Assembly: GCA_039707465.1 (NCBI GenBank)
Contig: CM077643.1
Location: forward strand, 323,273,919-323,337,918
Source: Rhabdophis nuchalis
Lineage: Eukaryota; Chordata; Lepidosauria; Squamata; Natricidae
Length of the DNA stretch: 64,000 nucleotides
Direction of reading: 5' to 3'
Shown: piece by piece, positions 43,901-53,100 of the stretch
Layout of the letters: each line of letters begins with the position of its first letter
Numbering within the stretch: the first letter of the stretch is position 1
Translations under genes and position numbers: made by a program
The notes under the pieces: generated by a model
Database searches by the model: none
Told to the model about the DNA's origin: nothing
What the model saw: only the letters and a program-made list of their open reading frames with translations

Positions 43901-44808
43901 TTATAATATACTATTTGGGTGCATTTTTTAACCCGAATATTTTTTATTTGTCCAGTAGTGTTAACATGTTGCAGCAATTAAATGGGTTAGTATGCCTTTA
44001 AAGACCATTCAGAAAATACAGTTGGTACAAAATACAGCTATGTCATATGCCAACTGGTGCTAGATGCAGTAAACATGCCATGCCTGTGCCACAGGCCCAA
44101 TCTTGGCTGCCTGTAAGTTTCCAGGTGCAATTTAGAATGCAAGCTTTGTCTGAGGAAGTCCGATATGGCTGGGTGCTGCAGGACCTATGAGACTGCCTCT
44201 TTCAACAGAATCCGATTGTTGGTAGCTCTCCATTACCATGGATTTGACAAGGAGATGTTTTTCTGTTATGGCTTCTGTTTTATGGAATATATGTTCACTA
44301 GCTGGTGGCCTTCGGGAAGCAGGTTAAAAACTCTTCCAGAGGGCTTTTTAACTAGCATCCTAGGAATTGTTCATATATTGCCCCAGTTTAAAATAAATGT
44401 TAAGTATTGTTTTGTCACCTGATAGTGATGATGAGGGCATGGGTTACTGCCAAAGGATCTCCTATAGAGTCCAGATTAAGACTGCTCTACCATCTGAGCA
44501 AAAGCTCTATAAATTCGGTACACAGGTTTAAATTATGAGCAATTTCCACATTTATTTTTATTTATTTATTTTATTTTAATCATATTTATATCCCGCCCTT
44601 CTCCACGAAGGACCCAGGGCGGCAAATTTACAATTTGTTAATGCTTTAAGAAAATTAGAAAACTAGTGATAATGGTAGCTACAGAATATCTGAGCACAGA
44701 GGTTAAATGTACTTTTCTTTTCTTTTAGGTGCAAAAGTCAGAGGTGAAATTTATGAAGCGTTTGAAAATATTTATCCTATTTTAAAAGGATTCAGAAAAA
44801 CGACGTAA
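34732..44808 (+). CDS. TBP: TBP, TATA-box-binding protein, seven coding exons
   Basis: General transcription factor that binds the TATA minor groove as the DNA-binding subunit of TFIID, and also serves SL1 and TFIIIB in the nucleus. The ATG is at 34910, and the span given begins at the exon 2 acceptor. Exons of 54+332+88+92+168+95+80 coding bases join in phase to 302 codons. The N-terminus starts [19 protein letters not shown] short glutamine run of six (residues 58-63) replaces the long human tract, and Pro/Thr-rich [13 protein letters not shown] follows. The conserved saddle (about 122-302) has both direct-repeat halves, with [18 protein letters not shown] and [18 protein letters not shown], and ends LKGFRKTT. 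All introns are GT-AG. It diverges from PSMB1 and converges on PDCD2. Confidence 0.98.
34964..36900. other. TBP intron 2, first part, no feature recognised
   Basis: Short (TA)n at 34968-34985. Otherwise AT-rich sequence without an identifiable element. Confidence 0.55.
36901..39456 (-). mobile_element. L2-clade LINE, near-intact ORF, antisense in TBP intron 2
   Basis: The minus strand runs from the endonuclease C-terminus through the whole reverse transcriptase to a 3' UTR (GCGCCGCCCTGGGTCCTAAC) and a TAAATAAATAAATAAATAAA tail at about 36905-36930. The 5' end is truncated within the endonuclease at about 39456, where it abuts a tRNA SINE. No frame break is seen, so this is the youngest-looking L2 in the window. 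Confidence 0.93.
37111..39456 (-). CDS. L2 LINE ORF2 fragment: endonuclease C-terminus plus full reverse transcriptase
   Basis: About 780 codons stay open with no internal stop. Upstream of 39333 the frame continues with [20 protein letters not shown], then [12 protein letters not shown], which are the last APE-type endonuclease motifs (GHTLDL and SDH-like). RT motifs follow: [51 protein letters not shown] and [18 protein letters not shown]. The end is [12 protein letters not shown], stop at 37111. There is no start codon of its own, because the 5' part is missing, so it is not an autonomous gene. Its antisense frames (37687-38145 and others) are shadows. Confidence 0.88.
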   Translation of the reverse strand: MKHNCNSIYIQGPTHEGGHTLDLIFVSGHWISDLGTGDLVILPLSWTDHSLLRIDFPTVTPHRGEAEPETPSWFRPRRLMDPERFQRELGPIPVSLPRGSTEDLVAAWYSAATGALDRVAPLRPLMRRRVTQAPWFTEELREMKRRKRRLESRWRSSRSESDRTLVRDHIRTYLVALRVAKREYCATLIASAENRPAALFGVTRSLLHLRPREAPLQGRAEEFGVFLQDKITQIRNELPSTCGPVEASSAGLEITPWEEFDFVTTEDMDRLRRNLRATTCLLDPCPSWLVLASWEVTRGWLQGIVNSSLSEGYLPTVLKEAVVRPLLKKPSLDPALLENYRPVSNLHFLVKVVESVVAQQFPRHLEEVDYLDPRQSGFRPGHSTETALVALVDDLWRARDRGCSSILVLLDLSAAFDTIDHGILLHRLGGLGLRGTVLRWFSSYLSGRSQWVLAGGQRSSPRPLTCGVPQGSVLSPLLFNTYMKPLGEIICGFGVEYHLYADDTQLYISTPNHPNDAVEVLSRCLEAVRIWMGSNKLKLNPSKTEWLWFPAPRFSQISPTLAIGGEQLAPVERARNLGVLLDSRLSMEDHVTAVARGAFYQVRLIRQLRPLLDRGALRTVTQALVTSRLDYCNALYMGLPLRCTRKLQLVQNAAARVIMGASRQTHVTPLLRELHWLPVAFRVRFKVLTTIFKSLHGSGPSYIRDRLLPHTSLRPIRSHREGLLRVPSAGQCRLATPRGRAFSVAGPALWNDLPPDLRTISDLRLFRQRLKTYLFQQAGLG
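39457..39660 (+). mobile_element. tRNA-derived SINE, full-length
   Basis: Head GATGGCGCAATGGTTAGAAT (A box) and GCCAGCAGTTCAATCCTCAC (B box), then CTTCCATCCCTCCGGGTTTG, AAATGAGGACCCAGATTGTT and the end AAGCAGTATATAAGTCTTAT. A SINE head rather than a tRNA gene, because the anticodon arm is degenerate. It lies about 115 bases upstream of TBP exon 3. Confidence 0.82.
39778..40109 (+). CDS. TBP: TBP exon 3 (codons 19-128, glutamine run)
   Basis: Acceptor TTTGTAG, donor GTAAGT at 40110. Encodes [20 protein letters not shown], the six-Gln run and GIVPQL. The antisense frame 39872-40126 is a shadow. Confidence 0.97.
40143..40998. mobile_element. MITE of the GTCCTCGACTTA family with nested L2, in TBP intron 3
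   Basis: Ends GTACAGG (40143) and CCTGTAC (40998). Inner wording (GTTCATTTAGTGACC, TCAATGGGGAATCCAGATTC, GTGGTCGTAACTCAGG) matches the copies at 26435 and 11838 in reverse. It begins only about 33 bases after the exon 3 donor. Confidence 0.65.
40472..40904 (-). mobile_element. L2-clade LINE 3' end, nested
   Basis: The minus strand reads the L2 C-terminus in decayed form ([20 protein letters not shown]) and a 3' UTR with ACCGCTCTGAGTCCTTCGGG, ending in a TAAATAAATAAATAAA tail. Nested in the MITE. Confidence 0.85.
41346..41433 (+). CDS. TBP: TBP exon 4
   Basis: Codons 129-158. Acceptor CTCCAG, donor GTAAGA. Encodes [20 protein letters not shown] and ARNAEYNPK. Confidence 0.97.
41867..42210 (+). 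mobile_element. Sauria-type tRNA-derived SINE, full-length
   Basis: Starts GGGACGCACTGGCTCAATGG (A box), then GACAGTTCAAATCCCTAG (B box). The body contains GAGCTCCCATTACTTGTCCC and the tail GGGAACGACTACCACATATG then AAGGGGAACCTTTACC. Flanked by exact 11-bp repeats AAAAGAAGGCA at 41856-41866 and 42211-42221. In TBP intron 4. The tail resembles the Bov-B LINE 3' end, the presumed mobilising partner. Confidence 0.92.
42596..42687 (+). CDS. TBP: TBP exon 5
   Basis: Codons 159-188 plus two bases of 189. Acceptor TTTCAG, donor GTATGC. Encodes [20 protein letters not shown] and [10 protein letters not shown]. Confidence 0.97.
42871..43038 (+). CDS. TBP: TBP exon 6
   Basis: Codons 189-244 plus two bases of 245. 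Acceptor TTCCAG, donor GTAAAC. Encodes [20 protein letters not shown] through GLVLTHQQF, the basic linker between the two repeats. Confidence 0.97.
43678..43772 (+). CDS. TBP: TBP exon 7
   Basis: Codons 245-276 plus one base of 277. Acceptor TTTCAG, donor GTAAGC. Encodes [20 protein letters not shown] and [11 protein letters not shown]. Confidence 0.97.
43975..44420 (+). mobile_element. Old L2/CR1-type LINE C-terminal fragment
   Basis: Decayed coding wording ([18 protein letters not shown], then [12 protein letters not shown] and [16 protein letters not shown] frames) follows the order of the L2-type thumb region. Diverged, no tail found. In TBP intron 7. Confidence 0.5.
44550..44640 (-). 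mobile_element. L2 LINE 3' UTR stub
   Basis: The minus strand has CCGCCCTGGGTCCTTCGTGG, AGAAGGGCGGGATATAAATA and a (AAAT)n tail, identical in plan to the L2 end at 53040-53110. Confidence 0.85.
44729..44808 (+). CDS. TBP: TBP exon 8 (last)
   Basis: Codons 277-302 and TAA at 44806-44808. Acceptor CTTTTAG. Encodes [20 protein letters not shown] and FRKTT. Gly replaces the Ala usual in mammals before EIYEAF. Confidence 0.97.
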
Positions 44809-45961
44809 CAGTTCCATGTGCTTATTCATGAAACTGGAGCACATTTTTAAAGGTATTGATTATGGCACAGCAGTAACACACACATCAGGACTTGGAATCT
44901 TTTCCCAGACAGTGCCTCTTTCCCTGTTTTTCATGGGAAGGGAACATATTGTGTGTTTCGTCTGCACTAAGTTACTGTGCATTGCTTCACCGTGTTCTCA
45001 CAAAAGAAAAACTGAGCTTATTTATATTTCTGGCTCTTAAAAATGGCTAATTTTTAAAATCGGAGAGTCTTATGCTGGCAAGCTGGTTAAACTGTATTAT
45101 CCAACATTTAAAACTCTGGGATTACTTACAGTATTCTTTCAACCGTGGATTTTATAATCAGAAACGTTAATTTTATGCTTTTAGACCTACTTCCACATTC
45201 CCTACATTTCCAGTGTTCAGCAGGACAGAAACTTTGCTAGTGAAGACAGATGGCTGTATATATTTCTTATTTTGTGAAGCAATTCTAAATGTATAATTAC
45301 TTGACTAAATAATTTGAATAGTAAAATTTGTGGTCAATCTTTGCTTTTGCTGTTTTAATGTGCTAACTGCATGCATATAGCTAAAATAACTTGATTTTTA
45401 TAAGATTTTTATTAACAATCCAGTATTAAAGTAATGTTTTGCCATTTCAGTTATTTTTGTGTTGTTTCTTAATAGTGTCTTAGTTTAAGGTCCGTATCTC
45501 CAAGAGGAATTACAGCTACAGAGGAATTATGTGGTAATGATAGAAATAGCTAGTTTCCAATTGGTTTTTTCCATTACCAAAAAAAAATAAGCAGACCAGG
45601 TGCTGTAGTAGAAGGGAACATGAATTCTGTATCTCCAAAGATATGTCAACATATCCGATCCACACTACTGTATTCCTTTTAGGCTGGGGTAGAGATGGAT
45701 GTATATACATTTAAGTACTGAAGAAAAACATATTTCTTCCTCATCCCTTGAATGTGGATGTCTTCTCAGATATGAACAGCATATTCCAGCCAACATACCG
45801 TACCGATTATTTTTAAAAATTGCTTGCTTTGCCTTTTTCCCAACCTGTATGTCTCAAAGATGCTAATCTTTTATTTCCATTTCTCATTGAAGAAACTAAA
45901 GAATCAGTTCCTGGATGGGATGATCTCACTATAGTGTTCCATAGTTATATAATGGAATAAA
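44809..45961 (+). terminator. TBP: TBP 3' UTR with poly(A) signal candidates
   Basis: ATTAAA at 45425-45430 is followed by a GT/T-rich stretch (TTATTTTTGTGTTGTTTC), a good cleavage context. AATAAA at 45956-45961 is a second candidate. The ORFs inside (44816-45040, 45516-45710) are not conserved wording. Confidence 0.6.
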
Positions 45962-46067
45962 CTATGAATTCCTTATTTCGAATTTCACTCCAAGCCTGGT
46001 TTTGCCAAAGCTTTTCTGGTTTGTTAAATTAAATTTCAAAGTAGTTAGTCCTTTGAACCAAACTATT

Positions 46068-46500
46068 ATTTATTGAATTTATATTGCCGCCTATTCGCCC
46101 ATGGTGACTCAAGATGGCTTACAGAATATAAGACCACATTTAAAACAATCAAAAGAATCAAAAAAATTAATATAGTATAATATAACATCTCCCAACTCCG
46201 CCCTGGCGACAGATCATACGAGCCATTTAATGAGCTCCATCTCACTCCCTAGGCCCACTGGCAGAACCAGGTCTTCAGCGCACTTCAGAAGAGTATTAGA
46301 GTGGGTATTCTAATCTCTGGGGGAATGATGTTTCAGAGAGATGAAATCACCGAGGAGAAGACCCTTCTTCTGGGTCCCTCCAGGTATATTTCCCTTGAGG
46401 ATGGGACCCGTAGCATTCCCTGCCTCCCCGCTCTGATGGATCGGATAGATGTGACCGGCAAGAGATGGTCCCTCAGATAACTTGGTGCCAAGCTATGGTT
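46068..46500 (-). mobile_element. Diverged L2-type LINE 3' end
   Basis: The minus strand has the order seen in L2 C-termini (ACCAAGTTATCTGAGGGACC then GGAGGGACCCAGAAGAAGGG and ATTCCCCCAGAGATTAGA) and an ATATAAATTCAATAAATAAT tail. An older subfamily than the other L2 copies. Confidence 0.65.
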
Positions 46501-46680
46501 ATTACCATTACTTACGTTCTACTTCAGGATATGAATCAGAATGAAATCCAAAAGGCGACATCCAAAATGAACACAATGAAAAATAAGTTGACGAGGACTT
46601 CTCCCACAATGCAACCAATGGTTAATGGTCATGGGACAGGAGCAAATTCACCCAAAGAAATTCTGACAGGCTCTTAAGAT
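46501..46680 (+). other. Orphan coding-like segment with acceptor-like start
   Basis: CTACTTCAG at 46519-46527 is followed by 50 open codons (DMNQNEIQKATSKMNTMKNK ... EILTGS) and TAA at 46678. The composition looks protein-like. It sits between the convergent TBP and PDCD2 3' ends. I do not recognise a family. It could be a chance frame, a retrocopy piece or an alternative terminal exon. Confidence 0.25.
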
Positions 46681-46948
46681 CCTTCACCAAGGGTGGCAGT
46701 GGGAATGGTCTCAGGAATTAGAGGAGGAAAATAAACAGTGGAAACAATAATTCATTTCTCACTTGAGTCTGTATTATAGTGAATGTATCACCACATCATG
46801 TCTATCATGCTTTGATTTTTTTCACTTCAAAGTTCTAGAGTAAATAATCATCTTTCTAGTCTCATGGTGATCATTGTTATCAGCTTGAATATAAAAGGTA
46901 AGAAAAGATACGAAAAAAGACTATTTCGCTGCTTAAGCTTTGCAGAAA

Positions 46949-47107
46949 TTAAACAGAATTGGAAATGTCCTGCTTCCAGATGAACTCTTCAGCATAGTGG
47001 TTTCCTAGATCACAATTCACAGTACATGTGTAGATAGCTAGTGTCCCCCAGTCAATGCTTTCTCCAAGACTGTCGACGTTTAAGTGAGCTAGAAGTTGTG
47101 GCATCAC
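46949..47107 (-). CDS. PDCD2: PDCD2 coding exon 6 (last)
   Basis: Residues 302-353 and TAA. Acceptor TTTAAG ending at 47108. Encodes [20 protein letters not shown] onward. Confidence 0.95.
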   Translation of the reverse strand: MMPQLLAHLNVDSLGESIDWGTLAIYTCTVNCDLGNHYAEEFIWKQDISNSV

Positions 47108-50100
47108 CTTAAACAGACAAAATACTTTAAGTGAGCTTTTAAATCTGTCAAATCACTTTAATCTATAACCAGAAAACTCAGTGTATTGTTGTATTATCAT
47201 TTTTTTAAAAACATCCAAGAGAAAAGTAGATAAACAAAGAAATTGTGTTAAAAAGAAGCTTTATGGCCTTTTATGTGCACTCCAGCTAAACATCCATACC
47301 TGGAATTCAAATACTCTCTTACTTCCACACTGACAGTTGGGAATATCTGTGTCCTGAGGAATATTTAACCCTGAAATCCAGATGGGCCCTTCTCCATTTC
47401 TGCAGTATCTGATAATCTGAAATTCAAGAAGAATCAGAATTGAAAATAAAATTATGTAGATTTTAAAGGAGTATATATCATATGAACTAAGAAATTCTTC
47501 TCTTTTTTCAATTAACAGAAGTATCTTGTATTAAATGCTGATTTCTATGTACCATGTAATTACTTAAGATGCAGGATTGTATGAAGCATACTTCCACTAA
47601 AGTGATTATCATCTTGGTAGTTTCCTCCAAACCTGTTTTAGTTTCTAAGCCATTGTAAAGGGTTAATAAGTGCATCACCATCTTGCATTCTATTCTTCTA
47701 TGCGCAGAGCTTAACAATCGTGAATATGGAGCATCTGATATTAACTATAAAAATCATATTTTGAAGCTCAGGTTTTTTGGGTTTCAGATTCCAATTTTGG
47801 CAAATGGAAATGACAACCAGTCCAAGATTGCATGATTCACATGACTTCCTTTCTTGATTCAGATATAGCTGAAAGATGAGGCATAGTATGCACATATTTG
47901 TTAATGTTTTACATTGAATTAGCATGTTGTGGCCTTTGTCTTACTAGCATTTCCATGCAGAATGGTACTAAATGGCTCAATTTCCAACACCCAACTCTTT
48001 TAAGTTTTCATTTAATTTGTTGCTAGTCTCCATCTAAATATTTTGGTAGCACAAAGTACGAAATTAATTCAAAGTGACAAAATTCTGGGCTGGATTATTC
48101 ATATCCCATTCCCATAGTAATACATTGGTATATATATAGCATTAATAGATATGAAAAATACATTTAAAACACCTGTTCTGGTTCCAAAGATATTCTTTCT
48201 TTGAATATTTGAAAAATTCTATCTTCCGGAGTTTCATGTTTTGCCATCATCTCCAAGGACATCTCCTCTAATAATTCAGAAGCTTCATCTGGGGGGGAAA
48301 AAAAGTATTTCAGTTGTAATGCTGAAATATTGTAAAAAATGCTTTTGGCTCAGTCTGTCAGGAACGAGTCAGTATTCATGAAATTTGATTTTAAAAAACC
48401 TCATAAACAATGAAAAATATTGTGTCCATCTTAGAAGCCTGCAAAAAAAGAGAGGAGATATCATCTGCATTGCAAGACTGAAAATTGATGTTGCAAGAGT
48501 TTCCTCTTTTCATCTGAACTGGGATAGAAGAATTTGGTGGTACTTTTTAAAACCAATGCTAAATCCATCTTACAGCTTTTGTTACCGTGGTATGTACATT
48601 CAATGTCAAAATGAGAGGAAAACGAACCAGATATTTTTAGCAATTACACTTCAATACAGTTCTGACACAACATACTTATATGTCTGAGACTAACTCTTAC
48701 TTTTAAGCAAACTCTAAGTAAAAACATTTTTTGGAAAAAAGCTCTTGTCATTTGATCTGAAAGGCAGATTTATAATTCTTTAAGATATACTTCAATTTAA
48801 AATAAAAATATACAGTGTTGAAACATGGACTCATTCATATTTCTCACTAGATTTACCTGTTGTTGTGTCCTCATTTTTCTCTAAATCTTCCTGCTCTGTG
48901 TCATTGACAGGAACAGAATCCAATTCCTCATGTTCTCTTACAATTTCATATTCGGGGAACAGAAATTTATGATCCGGAATTACATCTTCTATAAAACAAA
49001 AAGCCAATAGTCTTCATTTACTTTCTCCTAGATTTTACTATTATACATTTCTCAGAGGGTGGAGAAAAGGCAGGAATTTTCCAGACAACCCCCTTCTCTA
49101 TTTACAATGATATTGACCATATACTATGGCTTTATTTTAACTGTACAGATATAGCCTTAAACAAACAAACAAAATTAAAATGGATTTTTCCCCACAAATC
49201 TATTCCACTCCCTCTCTCAGCTACTTTATGGGCTTTCACTTATGGGATCACTTGTATGACAGGGAAGTTAATGAGAGCAGGGGAAAATAATTTGATTCTA
49301 GCATCTTTCTCAAGCTCTCCTTGCTGGCATCTAATCTGTTCTCCAAAAATGACAATCCTTTCCACCAAATAGTTTGTTTCTCAGTTCTTTCTGAGTCCTG
49401 CTAACTCCAGTTGGGTTTCCTCCTCCCTGGCACGTATTGTCAGTCCATACCAAGTTCAACAATATCATCCTCGGGTGACATCAACTTACTGGTTTACAAA
49501 TGTGAACACGCGTGCACATACTGGCTTCACTCGCACGTGCCACATCCGGCATAGCCTTCCGTGCCTGAGCTTTTGGCGAAAAAAGGGCCTAAATGGAATG
49601 GCGTAGAGCCGGGGCAAGTGGGTGCGGCCATCCACTGTTTCCGCTAGCAGTTCAGGAGAACCGGTCCAATACCACTTCTGATCATTCTCCTCTACTCAAT
49701 ATTTCTGCTCTTTTATATGATTAGAATTAGGAAACAGGTGTTTTCATTAAGCATGTTTCTTGGTGCCTGTGATGGTGTGAGGAAATCCTTTAACTTTGAG
49801 ACCACTGCATTATTTCACATGCATCAGGGCAACTTTTCCTGATACAAATATGCCTTTGTGGGGTTGTGCAACAAATCTTAAAATTACTAGACAGCAAATA
49901 TGGTTTACATTCAGAATTGCACTAAGCCAAATATGGTTTGTTTGCCTTTGATATGGTATTTATGACCCTTGTACCTTAAAAATGACGACTTCTGACCTAG
50001 AATTATGTGTCAGCCAAGTCCAGAGAGCCAAATCAAGTAACCCTAAAAAAAGCCCCATAGTATGCATATTTAATTGAACAATTGATTTGTGTTTTAAAGC

Positions 50101-53100
50101 AAGGGTCTCCAACCTTTGAAACTTTAAGTCTGAAGGACTTCAGCTCCCAGGATAAGTCTGGGAGCTGAACTCCTTCAGACTTAAAGTTGCAAAGGTTGGA
50201 GACCCCTGTTTTAAAGAATGAGGATTCTTCCAAAAAGCTTCAAAGCAAACTACCATTTTGGCTAAACAAAATGAACAAACAAAAGGCATTATTGGGGCAG
50301 CAGCAAATAGGACCTATAGCATGGCAGGGTCAACTGGAATTGACAATGCTAACCTTAACATTTTTGCTTTTTCAAAAAATATACATGTTAGGCTTCCGGT
50401 TCCGGCTCCAGCGGCGACGGGCGAGCCTAGCGCTCGCTCGCCGCTTTGTTGCCTTTTCTGCCCCCCCACGGGGGCGAGACATCCGGTTACCGGAGGTCTC
50501 CCGTAGGGTTGGCTCGGAGGAGACGTTCTTCCTCACGGCGGTGGGGAGAGCGCTCCCCTCCGCGACCTAGGTGAGGAGGAACATGCTGCGGGGGGTTCTC
50601 CCTTCGCCAACGGCTGTCGGCGCCATTTACTTCAATGCAGAGGGCTGAGCGGAGAGGTCGGAAGGTCTGCCGAGGCTTCAGCTGCGAGGGAGAGTGAGTT
50701 TTAAAAAAGACTTTTTTTTTCCCTTGCTGCCAGCCAGGCTGAACGGACTGGGAGGGGGGTGTTTGTTTCAAAAAAAAACCCTCGGACTTAAGCGGCACTT
50801 TAAAATGGCTTCTCTGGCAGAGAAAGCGGAAATCTTAAATCCGGACTGTTTCTAACAAGGGAAAGTGGTATGCGGCTACTTGCAACATTGTTTCTAGGTC
50901 TGGCTGGATAAAAAAAAATTATTTTTCTACTCTCTCCTCTGGGCTCTGAGATGGGCGGTGGAAGGTGGCTTTTCTTTGTCCCTGCCTGATTATTTCAACT
51001 ATGGAAAATTCCCAGCGTCTCTTTACAATTGGGACTCTCTCTGGATATTGATGAAGATTTTTTTTCTTGCTGGATTTGTGATTTCCTTTCTGGAGTACCT
51101 TCGCTATTATAACTATTGAGTTGGAAAATTGTCTCTCTCTTGGTTCCTGAATTTTACAACGTTTCAACCTTGATCAGAACTTTTGGCTCCCGGTTAGTCT
51201 CACCAACCCCACCCTGAAAACGCCATTTTGGTGGCATTGACTTTAACAGTTAATCATGGCTCAAGAAACAGCACTGGCAAGCTTAGAACAACGGATGGCT
51301 TCTCTTGAAACTGTTACACAAACTTTGGTAAACGAAATTCAGGCCCAGAGGGCAGAAAACATCAATTTCAAGAAGGAGCTATTGGAGACACGGAAGCAAG
51401 TGCTGGAAAACACACAGAAGACTGAAGAATTGGAAGGGGGGTTGGTGGGGGTTAAGGGAGAGATTAAAAATGTTATTAAAGAGGTTGGGGAAACAAATGG
51501 GCATGTGTCTAGGATAGATATGGAAAGAATGACATATTTTTTGAGATTTCAGAACGTTCTTGAGGAATCTGGTGAATGCCTCCCTGATCTTATGAGCACA
51601 ATTTTAGCAGACTATTTACAAAAACCTAAAGATGAGATCAGGGGGGACATTGACCTAGCCTACAGAATTAACTCAGCATATGCCAGGATAAATGAAGTGC
51701 CTAGAGAGATACATGTGAAATTTGTTAGAAGGTCAACCAGAGAGGAAATCCTGAAAGTGCAGAGAGGTAGTCCATTAATTTACCAACAAAAAGAGGTTGC
51801 TATCTTGAAGCAGATCCCTAGAAAGATTCGAGAAGCAAGGAGGAAATTTTCCTTCTTGTCTAAAATTTTATTTGATCATGGGATTTGGTTCAAGTGGGTG
51901 ACACCCGAAGGGATGCTGGTGTTCTGGGAAGGAGGAAGAGTGAGGATTAAAACAGTTGCTGAGGCGGAAGCCTTTCTTAAAAAACATTCCTCTGCCCTGG
52001 GGGAAGATCCAGGGGGGACGGAGGGGGCCACGGCCCCGCCCGCTGGGGGCCAGGGAGGAGAAAAAGAAGATACAATAGCCAAAAGACTTAGATCGAAAAA
52101 ATAACTTTGCCTTGATTTTTCTGAACAATTTTGCATAATATTTGTATCTGGATTTTTTGTAAATGTCTGAAGCATGGAACTGAGAATTTAGGTATATGTA
52201 CTTGCTTTTACCTTGTAGTGTTATGAAAAATGTTTTTTTTTGTTATTTTTTTTTATTGTGTATTTTGAGGTCTCGGAAGGGCCGACGACTCTGACGTGTT
52301 TGGGTGTCCTCCTGGATTCCCGGCTGTCCATGGAGGACCATGTGGCGGCCGTGGCCAGGGGGGCGTTTCATCAGGTACGCCTGATGCGCCAATTGCGCCC
52401 CTTACTGGACCGGGCTGCCCTTCGCACAGTCACTCAAGCTCTCGTGACGTCCCGACTCGACTACTGTAATGCTCTCTACATGGGGCTTCCCTTGAGGTGC
52501 ACTCGAAAGCTACAGCTAGTCCAAAACGCAGCCGCGCGGGTGATTATGGGAGCCACTAGATGCTCCCACATAACACCGATCCTGCGCGAGCTGCATTGGC
52601 TTCCTGTGGTTTTTCGAGTGCGCTTCAAGGTTCTGACAACTATCTTTAAAGCGCTCCATGGCTCGGGGCCTAGTTATATGCGAGACCGCCTCCTGCCCCA
52701 TACATCCCTTAGACCGATACGCTCCCACAGAGAGGGCCTTCTCAGGGTGCTGTCGGCCGGACAATGCCGACTGGCGACACCCAGGGGAAGAGCCTTCTCT
52801 GTGGCGGGCCCAGCCCTTTGGAATGACCTACCCCCTGAATTACGTACCATCACCGACCTCCGCCTCTTCCGCCAATGTCTTAAGACATATTTGTTTCAAC
52901 AAGCCGGCCTAGCCTAACCTCCCATGGGGACTTTTAGGTAGTTTTAAATTGGGTTTTTAAAATTTGGTTTTAGCGCAGGATAGGTTATTTAATAGTTTTT
53001 TAAATTATATTTATTGTATTTTGTATGTTTTTAAATTTTCCTGTGCGCCGCCCTGGGTCCTTCGTGGAGAAGGGCGGGATATAAATTTAAATAAATAAAT

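Noticed and set aside
48385..48687. 100-codon plus-strand frame in PDCD2 intron 3
   Set aside because: Antisense intronic frame without homology or conserved motifs.
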